Position numbers and translations under genes: made by a program
In this document: piece after piece, positions 45,794-53,667 of the stretch
Numbering within the stretch: the first letter of the stretch is position 1
How the letters are laid out: each line of letters begins with the position of its first letter
The notes under the pieces: generated by a model
Told to the model about the DNA's origin: nothing
What the model saw: the letters and a program-made list of their open reading frames with translations, nothing else
Databases searched by the model: none
Assembly (NCBI GenBank): GCA_035309005.1
Contig: DATGFP010000155.1
Coordinates: forward strand, 23,792 to 87,791
Source of the DNA: DATARH01 sp035309005
GTDB taxonomy: Bacteria; Pseudomonadota; Alphaproteobacteria; ATCC43930; CGMCC-115725
Length of the DNA stretch: 64,000 nucleotides
Reading direction: 5' to 3'

Positions 45794-46126
45794 ATGAACT
45801 ACCGTAACCTCGCGCTGGCGACCGCCGCCGTGGCGCTTGTGGCGAGCGCGCCGGCGGCGCAGGCGCAGGCGATCCGCCTCAAATCGGTAACGCTCACGCT
45901 GCCCGACAGCGACCGCAAGCTGCCGGACGGGCCGGGGGTCGCCGCGGTCACCAACAACTGCCTCGCCTGCCACTCGGCCGGCATGATCCTCAACCAGCCG
46001 GCGCTGCCGCCGGCCGCCTGGCAAGCCGAAGTCGCCAAGATGCGCACCGTCTATAAGGCGCCGGTCGACGACAAGGACGTCCCCGCGATCGTCCAGTACC
46101 TGGGCGCGGTCAAGGGCGCGAAATAG
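45794..46126 (+). CDS. sorB: Sulfite dehydrogenase cytochrome c subunit SorB
   Basis: A 110-residue exported monohaem cytochrome c that accepts electrons from SorA. A signal peptide covers residues 1-24 or so (LALATAAVALVASAPAAQA). The haem motif is CLACH at 56-60, and a later Met in MRTVYKAP or MILNQPA may be the distal ligand. The ATG at 45794 follows GGGGAGGGC, the best ribosome site; an in-frame ATG at 45776 overlaps the sorA stop and would add six residues. The pair is a co-transcribed SorAB unit. Confidence 0.9.
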   Translation: MNYRNLALATAAVALVASAPAAQAQAIRLKSVTLTLPDSDRKLPDGPGVAAVTNNCLACHSAGMILNQPALPPAAWQAEVAKMRTVYKAPVDDKDVPAIVQYLGAVKGAK

Positions 46127-46146
46127 CGCTTGGCCGGGCCCCGGAG

Positions 46147-46809
46147 ATGGCTGCGGAGCTCGTCATCTTCGATTGCGACGGGGTGCTGGTCGACAGCGAA
46201 TTGCTGTCGGTCGAGGCCGACATCGAATGCTTTGGCGAATACGGCATCGAACTCTCGGCCGAGGAGATCGTCGAGCGCTACACCGGGATCAGCCTCGCCG
46301 CGATGCTGGCCGACCTCGAAGTGCGCTTCGGCCGCGCGCTGCCGGGTTTCGCGGCGCGCCACCAGGCGCTGCTGCGGCCGCTCTTCGACGCTCGCCTGCG
46401 TCCCATCCCTGGGGTCGCGGCGGCGCTCGATTCGCTCGGGGCACGGCGATGCGTCGCCTCGAGCGGCACGCCCGAGCGGGTGCGTCACGCCCTCGCCGTG
46501 ACGGGGCTCCTTGAGCGCTTCGAGCCCGATCTCTTCAGCGCCGCGATGGTGGCGCGCGGCAAGCCGGCGCCCGATCTCTTTCTCCATGCGGCGAATCGGA
46601 TGGGCGCCGCGCCCCGGCGCTGCGTCGTTATCGAAGACAGCCGGCCCGGAATCGCCGCCGCGATCGCCGCCGGGATGACCGCGATCGGCTTCACCGGCGG
46701 CGGCCATTGCCGCCCGGAGGACGCCGCGCGCCTCAGAGAAGCAGGCGCGGCGCTGGTCATCGCCGGGATGGCCGAATTGCCGGCGGCGCTCGCCCGTGTC
46801 GCGCCGTGA
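46147..46809 (+). CDS. HAD-superfamily phosphatase (beta-phosphoglucomutase-like subgroup)
   Basis: A 220-residue hydrolase. Motif I is VIFDCDGVLVDSE with nucleophile Asp9 and acid/base Asp11. Motif II is around ASSGTPER, the Lys motif is GKPAPDLFLHAA, and motif IV is VVIEDSRPGIAAAIAAGM. The small helical cap between motifs I and II has the size of the PGM/phosphoglycolate phosphatase group. Substrate unknown; candidate phosphosugars would fit the nearby sugar genes, but this is inference. It starts 20 bases after sorB. Confidence 0.88.
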   Translation: MAAELVIFDCDGVLVDSELLSVEADIECFGEYGIELSAEEIVERYTGISLAAMLADLEVRFGRALPGFAARHQALLRPLFDARLRPIPGVAAALDSLGARRCVASSGTPERVRHALAVTGLLERFEPDLFSAAMVARGKPAPDLFLHAANRMGAAPRRCVVIEDSRPGIAAAIAAGMTAIGFTGGGHCRPEDAARLREAGAALVIAGMAELPAALARVAP

Positions 46810-46889
46810 GCCGGCGTGAGTGCACCGTGGGTTGCGTCGGGCGGCCGGCGCGGGCACACTCGCGCGGCCATTGCCTCTCGCGGGTCCTC

Positions 46890-47201
46890 ATGCGCGCCTT
46901 CTTTGCTGTCGTCCTCCTGGGTGCCCTCGCGGGGGGCTGCACGCCCTACATCGCGGTGAAGGACGATTTCGGCACCAGCGCGCTGACCCAGCCGCCGCCC
47001 AACGGCAAGGACCGCGCCGAGATCCCGCCCGGGTTCGCCGAGTTCAACGCCTATAACCCGGCGGTCAACAACCTGCTGGCCGAGCAGATCTGCGCGACGC
47101 CCTACGAGCCGCTCGACGCCAAGACCCTCGGCGCCTCGCCCGGGCGCCTCGTGCAGGCCCGCGGCCGCTGCCAGTCCCACATCCCGCTCTACGGCCCCTG
47201 A
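46890..47201 (+). CDS. Small putative lipoprotein of unknown function
   Basis: A 103-residue protein from ATG 46890. The signal MRAFFAVVLLGALAGGC has a lipobox-like AGGC, so Cys17 may be lipidated, although Ala at -3 is unusual. The mature part contains PPPNGKDRAEIPPGFAEFNAYNPAVNNLLAEQICA and a Cys in ARGRCQSHIP, giving two Cys that could form a disulphide. No family is recognised. It ends 13 bases before the convergent UXS gene. A longer upstream frame from 46707 overlaps the HAD gene and is rejected. Confidence 0.65.
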   Translation: MRAFFAVVLLGALAGGCTPYIAVKDDFGTSALTQPPPNGKDRAEIPPGFAEFNAYNPAVNNLLAEQICATPYEPLDAKTLGASPGRLVQARGRCQSHIPLYGP

Positions 47202-47214
47202 AGGCTCCGCGCAG

Positions 47215-48198
47215 CTAGGCTGCCGCCTTGCGCTTGCGGGTGCCGCCGCCCGCGCCGAGCAGCGCGTCGAAATAGGCGATGGTTTTTTCGAGGCCGGGGC
47301 GCAGCTGGGTGCGCGGCTGCCAGTCGAGCAGCGCCTTCGCCTGGGAGATGTCGGGGCAGCGCTGGGTCGGGTCGTCGACCGGCAACGGCTGGTGCACGAT
47401 CTTGGAGCGCGACCCGGTCAGCGCGATGACAAACTCCGCGAGTTCCCTGACCGAGGTCTCGACCGGGTTGCCGAGATTGATCGGGCCGATCACCGTGTCC
47501 GGCGCCGCCATCATCCGCACGAAGCCGTCGATCATGTCGTCGACGTAGCAGAAGGCGCGGGTCTGCGAGCCGTCGCCATAGAGCGTGATCGCCTCGCCCT
47601 TCAGCGCTTGGACGATGAAGTTGGAGACGACGCGGCCGTCATTGGGGTGCATGCGCGGCCCGTAGGTATTGAAGATGCGCACCACCCGGATGCGCACCTT
47701 GTGCTGCCGGTAATAGTCGAAAAACAGCGTCTCTGCGCAGCGCTTGCCCTCGTCGTAGCAGGCCCTGGGGCCGATCGGGTTGACGTTGCCGCGGTAGCTT
47801 TCGGGCTGCGGGTGGAGCGTCGGGTCGCCGTAAACCTCGGAGGTCGAGGTCTGCAGGATCTTGGCCTTCAGCCGCTTCGCCAACCCGAGCATGTTGATCG
47901 CGCCGATGACGCTGGTCTTGGTCGTCTGCACCGGGTCGAACTGGTAGTGGATGGGGGAAGCCGGGCAGGCGAGGTTGTAGATTTCGTCGACCTCGACGAA
48001 GAGGGGATGCGTCACGTCGTGGCGCATCGCCTCGAAATGCGGGTCGCGCAACAGGCCGGCGATGTTGTCCTTGCGGCCGGTGAAATAATTGTCGACGCAG
48101 AGCACGTCGTGGCCCTCGGCGCGCAGCCGCTCGCACAGGTGCGAACCGAGAAATCCGGCGCCGCCGGTCACCAGGATGCGTTTCATCACGGTGCGCAT
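47215..48198 (-). CDS. UDP-glucuronate decarboxylase (UDP-xylose synthase) family NAD-dependent protein
   Basis: A 327-residue short-chain dehydrogenase-type enzyme. NAD-binding motif is TGGAGFLG at about 11-18, and the catalytic pair is Tyr148 and Lys152 in CYDEGKR. The segments NLACPASPIHYQ, DPVQTTKTSV, STSEVYGDP and RIFNTYGPRMHPNDGRVVSNF are characteristic of UXS, which converts UDP-glucuronate to UDP-xylose. GAGGA lies five bases before the start. It follows ugd by 31 bases, so ugd supplies its substrate. A 4-keto-pentose variant cannot be excluded. Confidence 0.88.
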   Translation of the reverse strand: MRTVMKRILVTGGAGFLGSHLCERLRAEGHDVLCVDNYFTGRKDNIAGLLRDPHFEAMRHDVTHPLFVEVDEIYNLACPASPIHYQFDPVQTTKTSVIGAINMLGLAKRLKAKILQTSTSEVYGDPTLHPQPESYRGNVNPIGPRACYDEGKRCAETLFFDYYRQHKVRIRVVRIFNTYGPRMHPNDGRVVSNFIVQALKGEAITLYGDGSQTRAFCYVDDMIDGFVRMMAAPDTVIGPINLGNPVETSVRELAEFVIALTGSRSKIVHQPLPVDDPTQRCPDISQAKALLDWQPRTQLRPGLEKTIAYFDALLGAGGGTRKRKAAA

Positions 48199-48229
48199 GT
48201 AAAGTCCTCGCAGTGGGCTGGCGGCGGGG

Positions 48230-49624
48230 TCAGGCGATGACCCGCAGATGGCCGGGCTTGCCGGCGGCTGGTTCCTCGCCCGGCGGATCGCTCACCGACT
48301 GGCTGGCCGGCGGCCGGCCGATGCTGTGGTAGGCGAGGCCGGCCGCCGCCATCTCGTCGGGCTTATAGATGTTGCGCAGATCGATGACGAGCGGTCGGCG
48401 CAGCAGCGCCTTGACCCGCGCCAAATCGAGGCCGCGGAACTCGTTCCATTCGGTAATGAGGACGAGCGCGTCGGCGCCCTCCATCGCCTCGTAGGCGTCG
48501 GCGCAATAGTCGAGTTCCGGCATCAGCTTCTTCGCCTCCTCGACGCCCTCGGGGTCGAAGGCGCGGACCCGGGCGCCGGCCTCGTGCAGCGCCGGCAGGA
48601 TCGCCAGAGACGGGCTGTCGCGCATGTCGTCGGTGTTGGGCTTGAAGGTCAGGCCGAGCGCGGCGATCGTCAGCCCGGCGACATCGCCGCCGCAGGCCGC
48701 GACGATGCGGCGGGCCATCCGGCGCTTGCGCGCATCGTTGGCCCGCAGCACGGTCTCGACGATCGACAACGGGCTTTCCGCCATCTCGGCCGAGCGGATC
48801 AGCGCCTGGCAGTCCTTCGGAAAGCACGAGCCGCCGAAACCCGGGCCGGCATGCAGGAATTTGCGCCCGATGCGGCCGTCGAGGCCGATGCCGTGCGCGA
48901 CGTCCTGGACGTCGGCACCGACCGCCTCGCACAGGTCGGCGACCTCGTTGATAAAGGTGATCTTGGTCGCGAGAAACGCGTTGGCGGCGTATTTGATCAG
49001 TTCGGCGGTCTCCAGCGTGGTGAAGACCATCGGCGTTTCCATCAGATAGAGCGGCCGGTAGAGCGCCCGCATGACGCCCCGTGCATGCTCGCTGTCGGTG
49101 CCGATGACGACGCGGTCGGGCCGCATGAAATCCTCGATCGCCGAGCCCTCGCGCAGGAATTCCGGGTTGGAAGCGATGTCGAAGCGGGAAGCCGGCAGGA
49201 TGTTTTTGAGGATGCGCTCGACCCGTCGCCCGGTGCCGACCGGCACGGTCGACTTGGTCACGACGACGGCGCGCTCACCCGGACGCAGCGCCAGCGCCTC
49301 GGCGATCTCGCCGGCCGCGGCGAAGACATAGGAGAGATCGGCGTGGCCGTCGCCGCGTCGGGACGGCGTGCCGACCGCGATGAAAACGGCGTCGGCGCCG
49401 GCGACCGCGGCCTTGAGGTCGGTCGTGAAGGTCAGGCGGCCGGCGGCCGCGTTGCTCGCCACCAATTGGTCGAGGCCGGGCTCGTAGATCGGCAATTCGC
49501 CCCGCTGCAGGCGCGCGATCTTGTCGGCGTCCTTGTCGACGCAGGCGACCGAGACGCCGAACTCGGAAAAGCACGCGCCCGAGACGAGGCCGACATACCC
49601 TGTCCCGATCATCGCGATGCGCAT
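48230..49624 (-). CDS. ugd: UDP-glucose 6-dehydrogenase
   Basis: Oxidises UDP-glucose to UDP-glucuronate using two NAD+. The N-terminal Rossmann motif is MIGTGYVGLVSGACF, the catalytic Cys is Cys267 in FGGSCFPKD, and TLETAELIKYAANAFLATKITFINE carries the key Lys/Asn. The C-terminal domain starts near LTFKPNTDDMRDSPSL. The length is 464 residues with a polar tail. It is upstream of and co-oriented with the UXS gene and divergent from galE across a 200-base gap. Confidence 0.96.
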   Translation of the reverse strand: MRIAMIGTGYVGLVSGACFSEFGVSVACVDKDADKIARLQRGELPIYEPGLDQLVASNAAAGRLTFTTDLKAAVAGADAVFIAVGTPSRRGDGHADLSYVFAAAGEIAEALALRPGERAVVVTKSTVPVGTGRRVERILKNILPASRFDIASNPEFLREGSAIEDFMRPDRVVIGTDSEHARGVMRALYRPLYLMETPMVFTTLETAELIKYAANAFLATKITFINEVADLCEAVGADVQDVAHGIGLDGRIGRKFLHAGPGFGGSCFPKDCQALIRSAEMAESPLSIVETVLRANDARKRRMARRIVAACGGDVAGLTIAALGLTFKPNTDDMRDSPSLAILPALHEAGARVRAFDPEGVEEAKKLMPELDYCADAYEAMEGADALVLITEWNEFRGLDLARVKALLRRPLVIDLRNIYKPDEMAAAGLAYHSIGRPPASQSVSDPPGEEPAAGKPGHLRVIA

Positions 49625-49655
49625 GGAAGCGAACTCCCTGTTGTCGTGCTGGTCG

Positions 49656-49691
49656 CCAGAGCCCTCGACAGAGCCCGGATCGACAGAGCCC
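49656..49691. repeat. Three short direct repeats in the ugd-galE divergent promoter region
   Basis: AGAGCCC occurs at 49658, 49670 and 49685, twice within CGACAGAGCCC. They lie in the 200-base divergent region that must contain promoters for ugd and galE. They could be regulator sites or simple slippage. No -35/-10 pair was confident in this region. Confidence 0.4.
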
Positions 49692-49824
49692 AGAACGCGA
49701 AATCCGGGGGGTTATTCCACGGCGCGGCGGCGCGGCGAGAGGACGCACCCCCGCGGCGCGGGAAGAGAACCGCCGCATCCGCCGTTGTCACAGTGCTGGG
49801 CCAACCGTAGCCGGTCACCGCCTG

Positions 49825-50868
49825 ATGTCGCAATCGATCCTCGTCACCGGCGGCGCCGGCTATGTCGGGAGCCATGCCTGCAAGGCGCTTGCCGCGGCGG
49901 GCTACCGGCCGGTCGTCTACGACAACCTGTCGCGCGGCCACCGCGCGGCGGTGAAGTGGGGCCCCTTCGTCCACGGCGACCTGCACGATTCGGCGCGGCT
50001 CGCCGCGACGTTCGCCGAGCATCGCATCGCCGCCATCATGCATTTCGCCGCCTTTGCCTATGTCGGAGAGTCGGTGGCCGACCCGGAAAACTACTACTGG
50101 AATAACGTCGGCGGCACGATCGCGTTGCTTGGCGCGATGCGAGAAGCGCGAGTGCCGCACATCGTCTTCTCCTCGACCTGCGCGGTCTACGGCATCCCGG
50201 AGCGATTGCCGATCGACGAAACAGCCGCGACGGCGCCGCTCAACCCCTATGGCGACACCAAGCTGGCGATCGAGCGGGCGCTGAATTGGTATGGCGCCGC
50301 CTACGGGATGCGCTACACGGCGCTGCGCTATTTCAACGCCGCCGGGGCCGATCCCGACGGCGAGATCGGCGAGGACCACGAGCCCGAGACCCATCTGATT
50401 CCACTGGTCCTGCGCGCCGCGCTCGGCCGCGCCGGGCCGGTTCAGATCTTCGGCGGCGATTACCCGACGCCGGACGGCACCGCGATCCGCGACTACATCC
50501 ATGTCAGCGACCTCGCCGACGCGCATGTCAGCGCGCTGGCCCGCCTCGCCGCCGGCGGCGACAGCGTGGCGCTCAATCTCGGCACCGGCAGCGGCGCCTC
50601 GGTGCGCGAGGTGATCGCCGCGGTCGAGCGGGTGAGTGGCCGCAAAGTGCCGCAGCGTCTCGTCGCGCGGCGGCCGGGCGACCCGCCGCAGCTGGTCGCC
50701 GACGCGGCGCGCGCCGGCGCCGCCCTCGGCTGGCGGCCGCGCCGCTCCGACCTCGACACGATCATCCGCACCGCCCTCGCCTGGGAACTCCGCCGCGCGC
50801 CGTCCGCCGTGCCGGCGCGCGACAGTGCGACCGCCATCGCGACCACCACCGCGACCACCACCGCCTGA
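49825..50868 (+). CDS. galE: UDP-glucose 4-epimerase
   Basis: Interconverts UDP-glucose and UDP-galactose. NAD-binding motif is LVTGGAGYVGSHAC, with SSTCAVYG and catalytic Tyr142/Lys146 in NPYGDTKLAIE. ALRYFNAAGADPDGEIGE, RDYIHVSDLADAH and WRPRRSDLDTII follow as in GalE. Length is 347 residues, including a Thr/Ala tail from a 12-base tandem repeat (GCGACCACCACC twice). It heads a likely operon with the following glycosyltransferase (gap 32 bases). Confidence 0.95.
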   Translation: MSQSILVTGGAGYVGSHACKALAAAGYRPVVYDNLSRGHRAAVKWGPFVHGDLHDSARLAATFAEHRIAAIMHFAAFAYVGESVADPENYYWNNVGGTIALLGAMREARVPHIVFSSTCAVYGIPERLPIDETAATAPLNPYGDTKLAIERALNWYGAAYGMRYTALRYFNAAGADPDGEIGEDHEPETHLIPLVLRAALGRAGPVQIFGGDYPTPDGTAIRDYIHVSDLADAHVSALARLAAGGDSVALNLGTGSGASVREVIAAVERVSGRKVPQRLVARRPGDPPQLVADAARAGAALGWRPRRSDLDTIIRTALAWELRRAPSAVPARDSATAIATTTATTTA

Positions 50869-50900
50869 TGGTCCACCAATTGCTTGGTAATGGATAAGAA

Positions 50901-53630
50901 ATGGATGCATTTTCGCCAATGACGCGAGCGGAACCCGGTCTCGGATCGAGCGCCGGGGCGACAATTCTCGGAGCCGCCGAAGTGAGCACCTTGGAACACG
51001 ACGGCGTCCGGCCGTATTCGGCGGAATTCGACGAGCTGCCGCGCCCGCCGGAAGCAGGCGCCGAGCCGATCCGCGTCAGCGGCAAGTTCTTTTTCGCCGG
51101 CGCCGCCAAGCATTTCGTTAAGGGCGTCACCTACGGCCCCTTCGCCGTCGGCAGCCACGGCGCGCAATTCCCCGAGAGCCCGCTCGCCGCGCGCGATTTC
51201 GCGCTGATGGCCGAGGCCGGCGTCAATACCGTGCGGGTCTTCACGGTGCCGCCGCTTTGGCTGCTCGACGCGGCCGCGGCGGCCGGGCTCAGGGTTTTGG
51301 TCGGGCTGCCGTGGACGCAGCACGTCGCGTTTCTCGACAGCGCCGCGGTCAAGGCCGAGATCCGCGCCGCGATCGTCGCCGGGGTGCGCGCCTGCGGCCG
51401 CCATCCGGCCGTTTTCGCCTACCTCGTCGGCAACGAGATCCCGCCCGACATGATCCGCTGGCACGGCGCCGACGCGGTGCGCGCCTTCTTGAAGGAGCTG
51501 GTCGGGCTGGTGCGCGAGGAGCACCCGGGAGCGCTGGTCAGCTATGCCAACTTTCCGTCCAGCGAATACCTGACAGTCGATTTCACCGATTTCCTGTGCT
51601 TCAACGTCTATCTCCACGAGGAGGGGGCATTTCGCCGCTATATCGCCCGGCTGCACAATCTGGCGGTCGACAAGCCGCTGGTGCTGACCGAGTTCGGCGT
51701 CGATTCGATGCGCAACGGCGAAGCCGAGCAGGCCGCCATCCTCGATTGGCAGGTCGGCGCCGCGTTTGCCGCCGGCGTGGCCGGCACGTTTGTCTTCGCG
51801 TGGACCGACGAATGGTTCACCGGCGGTCATCTGATCGAAAATTGGGCATTCGGGCTGGTCGACCGCGACCGCCAGCCGAAGGCCGCGCTGACGCAGGTGG
51901 CGCGGCGCTACCAGGGCCCGCTGCCGCCGGCCTTGCCGCGCTATCCGCGGGTTTCGGTGGTGGTGTGCGCCTATAATGCCGAGCGCACGATGGAAGCCTG
52001 CCTCGCCTCGCTCGAAGTATTGAATTACCCGGATTACGAGGTCGTCGTCGTCAATGACGGCTCACGGGACCGCACCCTCGAGATCAGCGAGGGCTTTCCC
52101 TATTGCCGCATCATCAGCCAGGAAAACCGCGGGCTTTCGGTCGCCCGCAATGTCGGCGCCGAGGCGGCGAGCGGCGAGATAATCGCCTATACCGACAGCG
52201 ATTGCGTCGCCGACCCGGATTGGCTCACTTACCTCGTCGCGAAGATGGAGGAGGGCGGGCTCGCGGCCTGCGGCGGCCCCAATTTCCCGCCGCCCGAAGA
52301 CAGTCTCGTGCCGGCCGCCGTCGCGGTGTCGCCGGGCGGCCCGACGCATGTCCTGCTCGGCGACGAGGTAGCCGAGCACATCGCCGGCTGCAACATGGCT
52401 TTCCGCCGCGACGCGCTGCTGGCGCTCGGCGGCTTCGACCCGCAATACCGCGCCGCCGGCGACGATGTCGACATCTGCTGGCGCTTCCAGGACGCCGGCC
52501 ACACGATCGGCTTCAGCGCGGCGGCGATCGTCTGGCATTTCCGCCGCAATACGGTGAAGGCCTACCTCAACCAGCAGAAGGGCTACGGCAAGGCCGAGGC
52601 GCTGGTCTATGCCAAGCATCCATTTCGCTTCAACCTGTTCGGCCAGGCGAAATGGCTCGGGCGGATCTACGGCGATCTCTCGGCGGCGCTGCTGTTGTCG
52701 AGGAGGCCGGTGATCTACGCCGGGGTCTTCGGGCGGGGCCTCTTCCAGACGATGTACGAGCCGCCGTCGTCCCTGACCTCGCTCCTGCCCTTGACCTTCG
52801 AGTGGAGCGTCCTCGCGATCGTGCTGGCGCTCGCCGGTATCGTCGGCGGCGGCTGGCTGTGGCTCCTCGCGGTGCCGCTCCTGACGACCTGGGCGATGTG
52901 CGTCATCGGCGCCTTGAAGGCGCCGATCGACCCACGCTTTACCGGCCTGAAGGCGCGCGCGCTGGTTGCGCTTCTGATCTATCTCGGACCGCTGCTGCGC
53001 GGCTGGGAGCGCCTCAAATGGCGCTGCAGAACGATGCAGACGCACGACCACATCGCTCCGACGGCGATCGAACAGCGCGCCCGCATCGCCTGGCGCGAGC
53101 GCGCCTTCGTGTTGTCATACTGGAACGAAAGCGCCGCCGAGAAGGAAGTATTGCTGCGGGGCCTGATGGATTTCCTGCTGCCGCAGAAATATTTCGTGGT
53201 CGCCGACACCGGCTGGAGCAAATGGGATTTGAAGATCGCGCGCGGTTTGTGGAGCCGCGCGCTGGTCACCGTCTGCGCCGAGAACCATGGCGGCGACAAG
53301 CGCCTCTTGCGGGTGCGCTGCGCGATGCGATCGTCCAGTCTCGCGCGTGTGCTGATGCGCTCTTATGCGGCGCTCGGGGCGGGCTGCCTGATACTCGGGG
53401 CGCCGGTGGCCTCGGTATTTGTCTTTACGCTGGCGCTGATTAATTTCGCCGTGATCGGCTGGCAGCTCGCGGCCTTCGGCCGCCTGATGCATCGGATCAT
53501 CGAGGCGGTGGCGCGCCACGCCGGGCTCTCCGCCGCCGGGCTGGCCGCCGCCGCGCCGATCGCCACCCCGCCGAGCGCCATCCCGGAGGCGACCAGCGCG
53601 GCGGCGATCGGCGAGCCGCAGACCGTTTGA
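50901..53630 (+). CDS. Glycoside hydrolase (clan GH-A-like) and GT2 glycosyltransferase fusion, membrane-bound
   Basis: A 909-residue fusion. About 55-345 is a TIM-barrel glycosidase domain with acid/base candidate Glu179 in VGNEIP and nucleophile candidate Glu264 in LTEFGVDS. About 355-620 is a GT2 domain: VSVVVCAYNAERTMEACLASL, VVVNDGSRDRTL, and DSD at 432-434 in YTDSDCVADPD. Later come GCNMAFRRDAL, AAGDDVDICWRF, and a NQQKGYGKAEAL motif in place of QxxRW. Hydrophobic segments follow near 635-690 and 820-850. This resembles the logic of NdvB-type glucan synthases (GH17 plus GT2). Product unknown. Confidence 0.85.
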   Translation: MDAFSPMTRAEPGLGSSAGATILGAAEVSTLEHDGVRPYSAEFDELPRPPEAGAEPIRVSGKFFFAGAAKHFVKGVTYGPFAVGSHGAQFPESPLAARDFALMAEAGVNTVRVFTVPPLWLLDAAAAAGLRVLVGLPWTQHVAFLDSAAVKAEIRAAIVAGVRACGRHPAVFAYLVGNEIPPDMIRWHGADAVRAFLKELVGLVREEHPGALVSYANFPSSEYLTVDFTDFLCFNVYLHEEGAFRRYIARLHNLAVDKPLVLTEFGVDSMRNGEAEQAAILDWQVGAAFAAGVAGTFVFAWTDEWFTGGHLIENWAFGLVDRDRQPKAALTQVARRYQGPLPPALPRYPRVSVVVCAYNAERTMEACLASLEVLNYPDYEVVVVNDGSRDRTLEISEGFPYCRIISQENRGLSVARNVGAEAASGEIIAYTDSDCVADPDWLTYLVAKMEEGGLAACGGPNFPPPEDSLVPAAVAVSPGGPTHVLLGDEVAEHIAGCNMAFRRDALLALGGFDPQYRAAGDDVDICWRFQDAGHTIGFSAAAIVWHFRRNTVKAYLNQQKGYGKAEALVYAKHPFRFNLFGQAKWLGRIYGDLSAALLLSRRPVIYAGVFGRGLFQTMYEPPSSLTSLLPLTFEWSVLAIVLALAGIVGGGWLWLLAVPLLTTWAMCVIGALKAPIDPRFTGLKARALVALLIYLGPLLRGWERLKWRCRTMQTHDHIAPTAIEQRARIAWRERAFVLSYWNESAAEKEVLLRGLMDFLLPQKYFVVADTGWSKWDLKIARGLWSRALVTVCAENHGGDKRLLRVRCAMRSSSLARVLMRSYAALGAGCLILGAPVASVFVFTLALINFAVIGWQLAAFGRLMHRIIEAVARHAGLSAAGLAAAAPIATPPSAIPEATSAAAIGEPQTV

Positions 53631-53667
53631 CGCCGGTGCGCGCGAGCCGCCGGCGCTGGGTGCGGCG

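Noticed and set aside
46707..46889. Upstream extension of the small lipoprotein frame
   Set aside because: It overlaps the HAD gene and would bury the clear signal sequence beginning at 46890.
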